64,000 nt of DNA from Cyclaneusma minus (Eukaryota; Ascomycota; Leotiomycetes; Marthamycetales; Marthamycetaceae): NCBI GenBank assembly GCA_037179335.1, contig JAKZHN010000001.1, positions 1,674,001 through 1,738,000 on the forward strand, given 5' to 3'. Positions 29,547 through 41,275 of this stretch are shown piece by piece (within the stretch, counting starts at the first letter, position 1; the number at the start of each line of letters is the position of its first letter). Under the pieces are notes generated by a model. That model saw nothing but the letters and a program-made list of their open reading frames with translations. It was not told where the DNA came from and ran no database searches. A program made the position numbers and the translations under genes.

Positions 29547-32500
29547 ATGTCATCAACAGAGGCCGACGAGGACGACGCCGCCGCTCCAGAGACACCCAAG
29601 CCCAGCGCAGCTCCCTGTCGCACGCCGGCAACCAAACGCAACAATGCGACCCCGATGGCGAGAGCGGCGGCTGCCAAAGCCGCAACCCCAGACAGTGCGC
29701 CAGCGAGAATGCGCTCCAAGAAGCCGCCCGAGCCCACTCTTTTGAGCGATTTCCTCCTCGGACGGCCCTCGCCCAATCGCACAAAGCGGAGGAGAAGCTT
29801 GGAGGCTGTAAAGGCCGAAATGAAGGCGGGCAATGTCGGTAGAATCCAAAACGAGAAAGTCACGAATCGCGTGGCGCAATGGCAGAAAACCAGTGCTGCC
29901 GCTATCATTCCCGACCCTGCCGCTCCTTCAGTGGACGACGAGGCCCCAAAAGCGAACAAGGGAAAAGTAAGGGCTAAGAAGGAAAAGCTCGATCACCAAG
30001 AAGCGGCGGCGAGCACTTCCAACGACGATGCGCCAAGCAGACCCAAGCAGAGCCCGGTCAAGACGACCCCGGCTACCAAGGCTACGCCCAAGAAGCGTGT
30101 GGTCTCCGACGAGCATTGGATGAAGAACAAGAACAGCGGTTCTCCCAGGAGGAAAGCCAGCCCTGGACCGGATGGGGCTACTAGTGCCGGGTTGCCAAAT
30201 GACTTTTTGCAAAAGGGGACCCCGAACCAGTCATGGCAAGAGAAGATAGCTGGTTGGGCGGAAGGCATTCCAAACGGCCCGCCGAATAAGAAAAGGGGTC
30301 CCAGTGCTCAGCAAAAGGAGACGAATGCTCAGAAAAACGAGGCGGCTGCTCAGAAAAAAGAGACGACAGCTCAGACAGATGCAGATGATGGTATCAGGGT
30401 GACTCCTGGCCCTCCCAAACGTCCAAATCGCAGGAAATCACCAAAACGCACGGAAGAGGCGCCGAGCAGCAATGGAGGGACGAGTAACCAAAAGACAAGA
30501 AAGACACCTCCACCCTCCATTTCCGGTGACAACGATTCATACCGTCAATCTGGCGACGAGGAGAGCAAATCAATGGGAAAGCCGACACGTAGTTTGAAGA
30601 AGAAACGATCGCAACGAAAGACTTCAAACGGTGCAACTGGACCAAACAATGACGTGGCTGTTGATACTCCGGCTTTCAGCGGTTCGGATCTGCCTTTGCC
30701 TGTTGGTTCTTCGGCCTTCAGCATTTCGGATCTGCCGCTAGGAGCAGAAGCTGGCAACTTGAGGCGCTCGAAACCGCAACGCAATACCAGTCTCTCGGCG
30801 ATGCCCAAAGTCTTCAAGAAGGTAATCGACGGGGTCAAGTCTTCGCACGAGCCTCCTCCACCAGCGCGAGGGATCAATCAGCCCCCTAGTATTGAGTCTT
30901 GGTTGAAACAAACCAGTGACCTCTTCATCGAACAACCTGTCGTTACTGAATCTTCCGACTCTGGTTTGCGACCTCTTGACAAGCAGCCAAACCACGAAAG
31001 GCGCAAGCCAGACGTTGCGAATGAAGCATCTGTAGATGAGCAGAAAAGGGCCGTGGCAGACCGGCTGGTGGAATCGGAAAATGTAGGACGACGCAGCGCC
31101 AGGAAGGGGACCTCCATCGAGTCTAGAAGGCATACTGAGAAAGCGAAGACAGACACGGAGTGCTCTTCGCCCGAACCAGATTCTCCAAGCCTCAAGAGGT
31201 CCCCTGCCAAAAGAGCCGCTTGTTCTCCACTGAAATCCACCAGGAAATTCCCTTTCGTCGAAGCTGTTGCGGAAGCATTTCGTGGCCGCTCTGAGCACGA
31301 AGTCACAACCCCTGGAAGCCTGCTGGCCAATGATCCCGCATATGTGGAACCATATCAGGCTTGGAGACAATCAAGAAAGGGTTCAGAAGACTATGATAAC
31401 GCACGTCAACGCACCATATCTGGTTCAGACAAACCTATTCCTGCAGTCAGGTACCCGGATCTGTCTGGGCCCCCGCTAAAGAACTCATCTGGACGTATCA
31501 AAGGTTCCCACCGTTTGTCAACAATCGCATCTGTGGAGACGTTCGACTCAGAATCTGCATCCGGATCTGAGACAGATTCTAAACTATCAAAGTCGACCGT
31601 TACACCACCCTCTGGACTTACACGGTCAAACCTGCGTAGCCAAGTTGGTCGACGACCCAGTTCAAGGAGAATGGTTAAAGACTCTGACCTTGTCTCCGTA
31701 CTCTCTCTCCCTGTTACGGCTGATGTAAAGAGGACAAGGAGTATAGTTTCTGCACGCTCGATTCGCACCTCCAGAAATCGCCTTGATACGGCTACTATTT
31801 CGGACTTGCTGCGAGAGGTGGCCGAGGATGAGGTCAAGTATATGCGAGAGCTAGAGACTCTAGTAGATGGTGTAATCCCCGTTCTCTTGAGCTGTGTTTT
31901 GTCGAAGAGTGCGTCGGCTATCGCTGCCGGACTCTTCGACCCGTCAACGGGTGAATCGTCAAATACGCGGCCCATTGTAGATATGGGCGTCGCGCTAGAG
32001 AGACTCAAGAGCGCGCACAAAAGGATTCCCATACACCACCACGTGTCTCTAGTGACTTGGCTCGAGGACGTGTATAGCATCTACGTCAGCTATCTTGCTT
32101 CTTGGCGCATGGGCTTCGAAGACGTCGTGGTCAACTTGGAGCCTGCTACTCGAACTCCATCGCCTTTGCTTGGTACTCTGCCAGAACATCCCTCTTCTAA
32201 TCAAGAGGACGATATGCGCTACGCCGGTGGAGCACGCGTCGACGTCGCGTTCCTCCTCAAGAGACCCCTTGTTCGCATCAAGTACCTGACAAAGGCCCTC
32301 AAGGTACGAGAAGCCTAGTCCCACTGGAGCAACGTTGCTAACAGATATAGGGAATTCGTCAACTGAATCCATCCGCAACAACAGAGAAGCTTCTTTGCCA
32401 ATTTGAAGAGCTGCTTGGCAACACCCGTCGCAGGTCGAAAGAGGAAGCCGCTAGACTGGTCGATCAGTGTGCAAACAACACAGACTCTACACGTGCGCGG

Positions 32501-34738
32501 GACGTCCGTACTCTGGCACCCCTCGATAGTACCTCGATTGACAAAACACGTCAAGTCAGTGCAAAGGACTACTTTTCTCTAGACCTTAGTCATTCTAGTG
32601 GTCAGAGGATTACTTGCCGCGTCGAGGCTCTCCTCCGGGACAAACCATCTGATCAGAGAGACCCTGGAGATCTCCTAATATGCGAGATAGATTCGACCGG
32701 ATGCTGGTTGTTATTCCCTCCCCTAAACTGCTCTCAAGTGGTAGCCCGGCAAGGCAACACCCAAGGAGAACTTTACCTCGATATCAAAGGTTTATCTGGT
32801 TCTCAGGAGTGGCGGGAGACCCTGGTATTGACATCCGACGACGACGAAATTGCTTCTGAGTGGGTCGAGCTCCTACGATCCGCATCTCGAAAGACGGAGG
32901 CTTTGGGTGACGACAACCGGTCTTCTTTACCTACCCCTACGATGAAACCTGAACCCCCTGCCGCGAGTCCTGCAAAAGGCAAAAAGGCCGAACAAGATCA
33001 GGAAAGTCCGAAATCAATTCACACCAGGGCCATTGAAGTGCCAATTGGTGAACGACTTAGACGACAGGCTGAACTAGGATCTCCAGCGCCCTCCATTTTA
33101 GACGATACACCGAAGTTCCAAGCAACCGTAACCTCATTTGCTGGCAGCGACACCAGTTCTCTCAGCTTGGACCAGCATCAGGAGCAAACTGCCCAGGACG
33201 ATACACCCCCACCCCCACCAGTCCACAAACGCCCGGTGAGCAGCTTGGGCAAGGGGCCATTGCTAGAAGTGCCGGTATTGAAACCAGTAACCCGACGATT
33301 ATCATCACCTCTCAAACACGAATACCAACCGTCGTCTGATGGATCGACTACATCTTCCGAGTCCGAAGAATCATATTTCAGCGATTCTACGGGTTCGCAT
33401 ACCTCAGAAGACGATAGTGATCTCGATGTTGAGGAGACCTTGGGTCGTGATAAGGAGAAGAATACTTCGGCATCGGTAGAGACTCAAATACCTGAGAACT
33501 TGCGACCAGCGAATGAGCCATTCTTAGCTCCTCGCCGGTCGGTCTCGCGTCAACCCAAGACAGACGCGGTCAAGTTAGTGGGATCCATTTCTTCATGGAC
33601 GGAGAGCAAAGGGCTGTGGGAAGATCTGCACCATGAACAGTGTACCCTCGTCATAAAGCCCGGCATTATTGAAGCTTACACTCTGGATGCTTCGCCCTCT
33701 CTCGAGATAACTGATGCCTTGATCAATGGAGACTCAGGAGCTGATAAACCCCTGGTGGCCCTCGGCCTTACACCACTAGTACCACTTCGACAGAGTAACG
33801 CCGTGGACATTGAAGTTCGCTCCCCCACATTGCCATATTCTAAGCTCAAATGTACCGCGCCGATCAGGTTTCGTTCTCGCTCCCCTGTGGATTGTATTAC
33901 TCTGTATGCCGCCGTCCACCGGGCTCGTATGGAGAATCCTTTGTGGAAGAAACTCGAACAAGACCGAACTCTTGCGGGTTACGGCGATCAACCATATGAA
34001 GCGGCTACGAACAGGAAACGAAGGAGCTGGTTCGGACGGCGCAACAGCTACCGTGGATCCACGCGAGCTCCATCCACGACTGGCTCTAACAACCCTTCCG
34101 AGAACAGCTCCAATTCCATCGCTTCGGCTTTCTCGGCTCTCAAACGAATGAGCGGTGGATCATTCAACATTGCGAAGTCGTCGCTGGATACATCAAACGG
34201 CAGTCTCTACACCAGCTCAAGCGGCTCCGCAAGCACTGGAAATACACCGCCACGCGCTTCAAGTTTCACCGGAACCGGCACCTCAACTTCCAATGCCGAG
34301 CCCCTCGGCTCTAGCAACCTCAAGATCCGACTTTACCTCCAAAAGACCTCACGAGATTGGGCCGACCTGGGCGAAGCGAGACTTACGGTCACGCAACCCC
34401 TGCCAGGCATGCGACAAGCTTCGTCGCTCTACCATGGCATCGAGCGCCGTATCATCGTCACCAGCAAGTACGCTCCTGTATCTGATCCAACCAATGAAGA
34501 CTTCCAAGGCGCTGGCGTGCTCTTAGATACCGTACTCGGAGGGGGCTGTTTCTCACGTACTGGTGCCGTGGGTATCGCGGTCAATGTCTGGCAGGATATC
34601 GTGGGTCCGAATGGAGAGGTTGGTATGGCTGGCGCGGTGGGAGGCGTGAGTGGAAAGACTCGGACGTACATGTTTCATTGCCGCAGTCAGGCCGATACAC
34701 GATGGATTTTTGCACTTGTGGGTGGCGGAGGCCGCTAG
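29547..34738 (+). CDS. Large DH-domain (RhoGEF-like) protein with PH-like region
   Basis: Two exons, 29547-32303 and 32351-34738, giving 1,714 residues; the intron (GTACGA to ATATAG, branch GCTAAC) joins KALK to GIRQLNPS. Residues 1-740 are basic, disordered and rich in Ser/Pro/Lys. From ~750, ISDLLREVAEDEVKYMRELE resembles conserved region 1 of Dbl-homology domains, followed by long helices (ALERLKSAHKRIPI, WLEDVYSIYVSYLASW, KRPLVRIKYLTKALK). A PH-like part follows (LYLDIKGLSGSQEWRETLVL, then EWVELLRSAS). A later domain contains ESKGLWEDLHHEQCTLVIKP and PLWKKLEQDRTLAGYG. DH proteins load GTP onto Rho/Cdc42-type GTPases and steer polarity. Bud3-type GEFs are the nearest idea I have, unproven. 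Splicing-coactivator labels sometimes given to such proteins reflect only the RS-like N-terminus. Confidence 0.82.
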
Positions 34739-35280
34739 ACATAAGACGCTTGCATTACAATTTCTTTGCTGTAGACAGTGTAGGTTGCTTCGGAGGGAGT
34801 TCTTGATTTTTGCGCATTTCTCTTCATGGCGATGGAGCGGGTCAGGGTGGGAAGCATTAGAAAGGGATACCAGGCATTGAGGCAGCAGTGATTGGCCTAG
34901 GCGTTGTGATAGATTAGCGCCCGTGTTGTACAATGAAAACCAAACTTCAAACATGATGCAAGGAAGAACGTTGGTGCATGCAAGAAAAATTATTGCAAGT
35001 AGTAGTTTTTAACTCCAAGTGGTCCATGAGTCCGTACGCCTGAACCTTTATCAAACAAGTACACCGTGAAACCCTCCATGCCCAGACAGTTACAAAGCTA
35101 TTGCAGAGAATTGTGAGAGATCAGCTGTATAGACAAGCCCTGCTCCAACAAATCAAGCGCTGGCTCCGGCCTCTCCATTCAGTCTAATTCATGGTACGCA
35201 CGTATCGTCCTGCAACGATGCAGTGATCTCTCTCGAAAGGTTCTGTCGACGTATTAGCATAAGATCGTCAAAACGGTGCT
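34739..35280. other. Intergenic, 542 bp, convergent gene ends
   Basis: 3' flanks of the DH-domain gene and NOP1. Nothing beyond ordinary untranslated sequence seen. Confidence 0.5.
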
Positions 35281-36307
35281 CTAGGGATATTTACCCAGGG
35301 TCAACTGCTCAAGGGGCTTAATCCTCTCTTCTCTCATCTTCTGGACTTCTCGCGCGAACACGGCCTCGGGGGCTGCTGTCGAGTCGATACAGTTGGCCTT
35401 GATCGAAACCACAACTCCTCCGCCAACCTTCAAGAACTGGTGGGCGTTGATACCGACGATACGGGCCTGATCAGGCTGGGCAACATCGGCGAAGATGACA
35501 TCGACCATGGAAACGAGCATTCGGTAACGAAGAGGGTGACGGGCGTCTTCGATGATGGGGATAACGTTGGTTCGCTTGGTGGCCATGTTGATCAAGTCGC
35601 GGCCGGATCGGTGGGAGAATTCGACGGCGAAGACAGTACCAGTAGGGCCCACAATATCGGCAACATGAGAGACGGAAGTACCAGACGCAGAACCCAGATA
35701 GAGCACCTTTGCGCCCGGCTTGATGAAGATCTCGTCCAATCCACCCAGAACACCAGCGGCCAACTTAGATCGGAAAGGGTTCCATACTCGGTACTCGACC
35801 TTGGTGGTGCTTGGTGTTCCATCGTCATTCGGGGCTCCTGCGTTCTCGACCGAAATGCGCTTCTCTCCGTAGACTGACTCGCCGGGGCTCAAGTTCTTGG
35901 TGACCAACATGTCTTCCTTGCCGCGAGCAACGAAGATACCGGCGTGACGATGGGGCTCCTGAGCCAGCTGTCAGCGGATGCCAGGCACGAAAAAGAGGAT
36001 GCGAACTCACAATGATGGTCTTGGCTCCTCCCTGTGCTCCTCCACCACGGCCTCCACGGGGAGCGCCTCGGCCACGAGCACCACCGCGAGGAGCACCACG
36101 TCCGCGGTCTCCTCCGCCTCTTCCTCCGCGAGCACCACCTCTGCCACCGCGGTCACCGAAGCCACCTAGCTAGTCATCAGCACAAACTGCGAGCAGAACT
36201 CCATTTGCGCATTTACCTCGAGCTCCACCACGTCCTCCACCACGACCACCGCGGTCACCGAAACCGCCTCTGGCGCCGCCGCGTCCACCTCTTGGAGTAA
36301 AGGCCAT
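35281..36307 (-). CDS. nop1: Fibrillarin, box C/D snoRNP 2'-O-methyltransferase
   Basis: Three exons: 36307-36217, 36165-36011 and 35958-35281, giving 307 residues. The N-terminal glycine/arginine-rich domain (MAFTPRGGRGGARGGFGDRG and onward) is split by a short intron between two GGFGDRGGRGG blocks. The methyltransferase domain follows: EPHRHAGIFVARGKEDMLVT, VWNPFRSKLAAGVLGG, KVLYLGSASGTSVSHVADIV (SAM site), GTVFAVEFSHRSGRDL, DARHPLRYRMLVSMVDVIFA and VVVSIKANCIDST. Fibrillarin methylates ribose in pre-rRNA in the nucleolus, guided by box C/D snoRNAs. It shares a 637-bp promoter region with ribosomal protein uL22, so both ribosome-synthesis genes could be co-controlled. Confidence 0.98.
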
Positions 36308-36944
36308 TGTTCTTGCACACACTTGATCGAGAGTGCGCTGGGGGCTTGTCGAGTAGCAGGTGCTGAGCCTTTCGTGTGTGGTGGGGGAAGGTCGAGGCTC
36401 TTGAAGATTGAAGAAATAGGCCTCGTCGCAAATAATTATTTTGCTTGGGACGGGAAAAACTTCTTAGCCCCAGAATCGGCACTGTGCGCTGCCTGGACGC
36501 CCGAAATCTCAGGCGTGCGGATCGATAAGGCGGCCGCTGGGTAGGTGGCCCGTGCACTGGGCAATGCTGGTACATGTAGGTGCCAGTTGATCTTTTCAAA
36601 GCACCCGGGCAGTCTCCCTTTGCTCGTGCTTGCTTGGCTCGTCTTGAATAATTCACCTGGATCAAACTATCTGTCTCGACCGACTGGGAGATCATGTAGA
36701 CATCGGAAATTATTGGAGGCTGTTCGTAAACATATACAAAAGTAGTCCCTAAAGCCCACATTTGATTGAATGGACGTCGGTGCTGCTTGCGTCGTGGCCT
36801 CAGGCACCAGCCAGCTTCTCGCTTACGAGGCCCGCACACAACTGAATGGCGCCAAATTTTGAGAGCGATTTGCAACTTTCAGACCTCGACATCCACGCCC
36901 ATCGCCGCCCCTCGTCCCTCAACAATCCCCAGGACGACTTCACG
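36308..36944. promoter_or_regulatory. Shared divergent promoter of NOP1 and RPL17
   Basis: A 637-bp region serves two ribosome-biogenesis genes. It contains TACATGTA at 36571-36578 and a C-rich leader just before the RPL17 start (36,890-36,945). CAAATTTTG at 36853-36861 is only a weak resemblance to the RRPE element. Confidence 0.55.
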
Positions 36945-37801
36945 ATGGTAAGAATCTCCCGCCCTGCGCTTGCGATTCGCGATCCTCAATTCGAGCCGCC
37001 ATTTGCCGCCTTCCACGCCTGGTACGGCGTGTTGACGGGCTGCGTCTGCCTGCGACCCAGCCATGCTCCGAATTCGACAGCTCCCCAGGCGTCTCGCGCA
37101 ATGCTGACGCTCTACGTCTACAGGTTCGATACGCCGCGACCGAGATCCACCCGACCAAGTCGGCCCGCGCCCGCGGTGCCTACCTCCGAGTCTCCTTCAA
37201 GAACACCCGCGAGACCGCCCAGGCCATCAATGGCTGGAAGCTCCAGCGCGCCGTGAAGTTCCTCGAGAACGTCCAGGAGCACAAGGAGGCCGTTCCCATG
37301 AGACGTTACGCTGGAGGAACTGGTCGTGCCGCTCAGGGTATGGAGATATTCTCAGACGTGGAAGGCGACGAGGACGATGGCTAATAATGCTGCTTTGCAG
37401 GAAAGCAATTCGGTGTCTCCCGAGCCCGCTGGCCCGTCAAGTCTGCTGAGTTCTTGCTCGGCTTGTTGAAGAACGCCGAGGCCAACGCCGACACCAAGGG
37501 TCTCGACACTGGTAACCTGATCGTCAAGCACATCCAAGTCAACCAGGCACCGAAGCAACGCAGACGTACATACCGTGCCCACGGTCGCGTAAGCATATAC
37601 CGACAACCCTGAGCATTCTTTTCCGACACTGACGATCCCTAGATCAACCCTTACATGTCGAACCCCTGCCACATCGAATTGATCCTGACCGAGGGCGAGG
37701 AGGTTGTGCAGAAGTCGGAGCAGGTTGCTGAGCGTCAGTCCCTTCACCTGTCCTCGAGGCAGCGTGGCGCTCGTGCCCACCGGGCAATCACTGCTGCTTA
37801 G
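36945..37801 (+). CDS. rpl17: 60S ribosomal protein L17 (uL22)
   Basis: Four exons: 36945-36947 (the ATG alone), 37124-37337, 37401-37588 and 37643-37801, giving 187 residues, the normal length. The first intron, GTAAGA to CTACAG (176 bp), directly follows the start codon; joining gives M-VRYAATEIHPTKSARARGA. Other blocks are NTRETAQAINGWKLQRAVKF, QFGVSRARWPVKSAEFLLGL, LIVKHIQVNQAPKQRRRTYR and NPYMSNPCHIELILTEGE. uL22 lines the large-subunit exit tunnel. An in-frame ATG at 36846 would add 33 residues (MAPNFESDLQLSDLD...) if transcription starts further upstream; the family start is the one annotated. Confidence 0.97.
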
Positions 37802-39208
37802 GCAGTATGACTTGACTTTGGGCTTGAGCGTGGTAGAGGGAGTTTTCATGCGTGTATGCTAATACTGGCTTCTGGGGCCGGGTGGAGCCTACGTCCACAT
37901 ACCATGGTCGAAATCAAGGCTGGTTAAACAGATCAATGCATGATTCTCTCTCACGGAGTCGAGGCTATCTGCATGTGAAATGACTCGTCAAACCGGGATC
38001 GACTTGGGCGTCAGGTTTACACAGGAATCGATTTTCAAATGCATGGAAGAGAAGCTATCTTGCTGTGAATGTGGTGCTTAAGATCAGTTGATGGACCTTG
38101 TGTGATATGATCGACTACGAAACTGGGGGGGCCAAGGGAGCCGGGATGGAATAGAAAACCGCGACAGGGCCTTGTCTTTGGACCTCCAGAACAATCAAAC
38201 AACGATTGTAAGCTGATATTACCACGCTCCTAAATCTTCCTCCACCAACACATCCCTCGCCCAGAACTATCACATACTCCCGTTCAGCATCATAGCAACG
38301 TGCCCTCGAAAGTCAACTATTAAGGGCACCTGGAAGACCGCCAAGCCGAGACCCATTCTATCTCACATAGAAAGACGTTCTTGTCGGCAGTCTATCTTAA
38401 CACATTGTAAGGCTAGATCACGCCGAGTATACTACTGCCATTTGCTCCCGTCGTCAGTCATTGCCATGTGGCTTACTCGAGTCTAGTGACCACCCTCTAC
38501 CACCCGTTCGTCTTTGGCTCCTGGTACAAAGCCCCAGTCAAAATGCAAGTTTGGCTTTGATAGATATCTCTGAAGGATAGGCTGTCGACTTTTGAAAGCA
38601 CTAGGTACTTAGGTACGTTACTTCAAAGTGTTCTGGATGATCGACGACTTGACCGTCGACGGTAGGGGAAACTGAAAGCCACATAAAACATTTTATACTT
38701 GTAGAAGCCAGCTTGCCCGCTGATCACTTGAAGAATGTCTTAGATACGGTGGTGACTCAGTATGTTTGCAGTGGTTAAAGTTCACAGCCCCTTTTCACCT
38801 CACTCATTGTATACTCCATTGGGTTCCAAAGCCTCCACCACCTTAGCACCTCGGTGCTTCGCCTCTTCTCGGCCCCTTGTTTACCACTCCCAGGCAAACA
38901 TTCCAACTACCAAGACTCAACAATATCCGGCCTTGTATCCTGCTTTCCTCCTGACCCTCACGAATCGCTTCTCCGCCAGGTCCTCTTCTTTCTACCTCTG
39001 CAGCAAATCCCAAGAACGAAGTCTGAACAAACTCGAATTCCAAGCTTATACCTACAAAACGTCGTCGACTTTATTCAGGTACCTAATGTGCCACTCGTAT
39101 TCTCTCTCGCCCATCGAGCCTCAAGATGAAACTCAGAGCCAAGCCTGAGAAGAAGCTCTTTTGACTCTAGTCCCATCCCTTTACCCCCTCCCCTCTCTTA
39201 CCACTAAC
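37802..39208. other. Intergenic, 1,407 bp, convergent gene ends
   Basis: 3' flanks of RPL17 and the TANGO2-like gene. A 128-codon ORF at 38,762-39,148 is Ser/Thr/Tyr-rich with no domain and is not called. No repeat recognised. Confidence 0.5.
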
Positions 39209-40396
39209 TCAGTTCTCAACTAGGTGCGGATACCTATCCACCCCATTAGTCTTACCCCTGCAATCCCTCTCTCGCTCATCATCCCACCCCCTGACCTTGA
39301 ACCCAAACTTCACATCCGCATTCCCCCTATCTATCGGCTCCCCCTTCTCATCCCACAACGCCCTCTCCACCCACGTAACATTCCCGTCCCAATCCACCAA
39401 CACCACCGTCTGCCTCTGTGTCCCATACAAGCCACTCGTCGCATCACCCTTCGGCGCCTTATGTCCAAACCCGGACGTCCTTGCCGGATCCGCATCCTTC
39501 ACCTCATTCCCATTCACCTCACCGTTCTCTTCATCTTCCCCACCAACTGGCGGCACGAAAACTGTATTCCGCATCTGATCAGTATATTCCTTCGTACTCT
39601 GTCCTTCCTGTCTCTCTGGCATCGTATTAGTATCTAAGATCCCAAATAACCTAGTCAGCAGCTCATCTTCGCTCAAGTTCTTTTCCGAGGACTCCCGAAT
39701 TGTGTCGAGAAGAAGACGTTTGCCGAGGGATATTTTCGGCCACTCGACGGGATCGTTGTAGACTGTGTTGCTCAAGCCGTAAACTTCCCCCTTCGTGCCG
39801 CCGATCCAGGGAATATCTGCGGCTGAATCGGCGCGGTTGCTGATAATTGCCAATGGCTCAGTTTCCATCCTGTTCTCACTTCCGTTTTCCTTGAAATGTC
39901 CATTCATTCCATCCAGCCCATTTAAGCCGGCTGCCCGTGGGCCTGAACGTTTTCGAAGCTTTCCGCAAATCAAAGTGAAACCACCAACACCCTTGACGCC
40001 ATCTCCGCTCAACAGCCTTTCCACAAAATCCTGGGTTGTTTCTTCGGGCGATGCGGTTAGCCAGGCGTTGACCATGGCGCCGCGGGACTTTTGGCCGGAA
40101 GAGAGGAATATGTCTGTGGCTTCGCGGTAGTTGGTCAGGATTGCGAGGTTGCCGGTGCGGGTTATGCCCATCCAGGTTCCGCGTTCTGGCTTGTAGAGGT
40201 CGCGGGAGGAGAGGATTTCTGGGGGCGGTGATGGGGTCCCATCTGGGGAGGGATTTGGAGAGGCGTTGCAAGTGGGAGGGGAGGTTGGGGTCCACCAGTG
40301 AGGACGGGAGGTGGGGCGGAGGATAAATTCGTCACGGTTGTCGAGGAGGATGAAGGGATAGGAGGGATGGGCGGTTGTGGCGAGGACGATGCACAT
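39209..40396 (-). CDS. TANGO2/NRDE-family protein
   Basis: Single exon, 395 residues from the ATG at 40396 (MCIVLATTAHPSYPFILLDN). The frame is open 25 codons further upstream, but the Cys at position 2 is conserved in the family. Hallmarks are the NRDE motif (LLDNRDEFILRPTSRPHWW), ERGTWMGITRTGNLAILTNY, SRGAMVNAWLT, GFTLICGKL, YGLSNTVYNDPVEWPKISLG and a C-terminal YGTQRQTVVLVDWDGNVTWV block. TANGO2 proteins act in Golgi organisation, heme trafficking or lipid metabolism depending on species; the biochemical role is not settled. An insertion of ~60 residues (EDEENGEVNGNEVKDADP and around) is low complexity. Confidence 0.92.
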   Translation of the reverse strand: MCIVLATTAHPSYPFILLDNRDEFILRPTSRPHWWTPTSPPTCNASPNPSPDGTPSPPPEILSSRDLYKPERGTWMGITRTGNLAILTNYREATDIFLSSGQKSRGAMVNAWLTASPEETTQDFVERLLSGDGVKGVGGFTLICGKLRKRSGPRAAGLNGLDGMNGHFKENGSENRMETEPLAIISNRADSAADIPWIGGTKGEVYGLSNTVYNDPVEWPKISLGKRLLLDTIRESSEKNLSEDELLTRLFGILDTNTMPERQEGQSTKEYTDQMRNTVFVPPVGGEDEENGEVNGNEVKDADPARTSGFGHKAPKGDATSGLYGTQRQTVVLVDWDGNVTWVERALWDEKGEPIDRGNADVKFGFKVRGWDDERERDCRGKTNGVDRYPHLVEN

Positions 40397-40803
40397 GGTG
40401 GAAATTTGTATTGGAGTAGAGTCACAGAGTGAAGCTTCAGGTTCTCGGAAGGAAAATGCAGGTGTTCCCAAGAGTCAATTCCGAAAAGCAGATGTTCTGA
40501 TCCCAAGACTCTTCAGTCAGGAGATTTCAGAAATCAAGAAAATTTGAGACAGCGATGTCGGAGGCTTCATGCAAACATAGAAGGCAAGTTAGGTACCGTC
40601 GAGGCGGTGTTGAAGGCGCAGAAATCCTCTCGACCCTTGTGTTGCTCGCTTCTGCATGCATCTGCATCATGGTCCGCTGTTGTCATGGCATTTTGGTTGT
40701 GTGGCCATCAACATGTGGACCATGGACGTACATGTATGTACCTCATTACCTTAGGTGGTTGACTCCGACCGGCGCTAAAACTAGTGTCAAGCCACACTCT
40801 AGA

Positions 40804-40821
40804 TAATTGGAATATTCCAGG
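40804..40821. repeat. Single unit of the 19-bp repeat family
   Basis: TAATTGGAATATTCCAGG lies directly against the left end of the inverted-repeat element at 40822. The 24.7-kb copy has the same arrangement. Confidence 0.5.
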
Positions 40822-40876
40822 TAATTGAGGACTTCGTGAACTACGAGAGCGGCGCAGTTTACGGAGTCCTCAATTA
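40822..40876. mobile_element. MITE-like inverted-repeat element, 55-bp copy
   Basis: TAATTGAGGACTTCGTGAAC at the left end and GTTTACGGAGTCCTCAATTA at the right are near-perfect inverses with almost no spacer, as if two terminal repeats abut. It is related to the 120-bp copy at 24749-24868. The right border overlaps a TACATGTA octamer. Confidence 0.65.
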
Positions 40877-41275
40877 CATGTAATCCGGAAAATCAAGACG
40901 GGGTACTACACTAGTCCAACAGAGAAACGCACGTTCGGAATCACATTTATGACCTGCCACTGTAACATTCACACGCCAGCAAAGCCTGACAACGACAGGA
41001 TGTGTCGATTTTAACAAGAATATTGATTGGTATTGGCAGATCCTATTACTCGACGCCAGCCAGCACCATGCCAACAATGCACCATCCCTATGAATCGTAT
41101 CCTACCCGCCCACATGTGCAGCCTCCAGTCGCAGCCATCCACAAACACCGCGTCTATGCCCCAATGCAAAACCAATCCCACACGATCCCTCGCCAGCCCA
41201 GTCCCATGTCTAAACGATGCAAAACAACGACCCCGATAGATAACAAAAGAGGCTGTGTAGCCTGAACGAATCTCT

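Larger units (their letters stand above)
40397..41275. other. Intergenic, 879 bp
   Basis: Holds TACATGTA at 40729-40736 and 40875-40882, one 19-bp-type unit at 40804-40821 and the 55-bp inverted-repeat element at 40822-40876. No credible gene. Confidence 0.55.

Noticed and set aside
29547..31790. Splicing-coactivator function for the N-terminal half of the DH-domain protein
   Set aside because: The RS/SP-rich composition is low complexity and does not show homology; the DH-like region is more informative.
36853..36861. RRPE-like site (CAAATTTTG) in the NOP1/RPL17 promoter as a Stb3 target
   Set aside because: Only a partial match to the AAAAWTTTT core; a 7-base A/T motif is expected by chance.
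38762..39148. 128-codon ORF between RPL17 and the TANGO2-like gene
   Set aside because: Ser/Thr/Tyr-rich, no domain, conflicting ORFs in the same place; probably chance in C-rich DNA.
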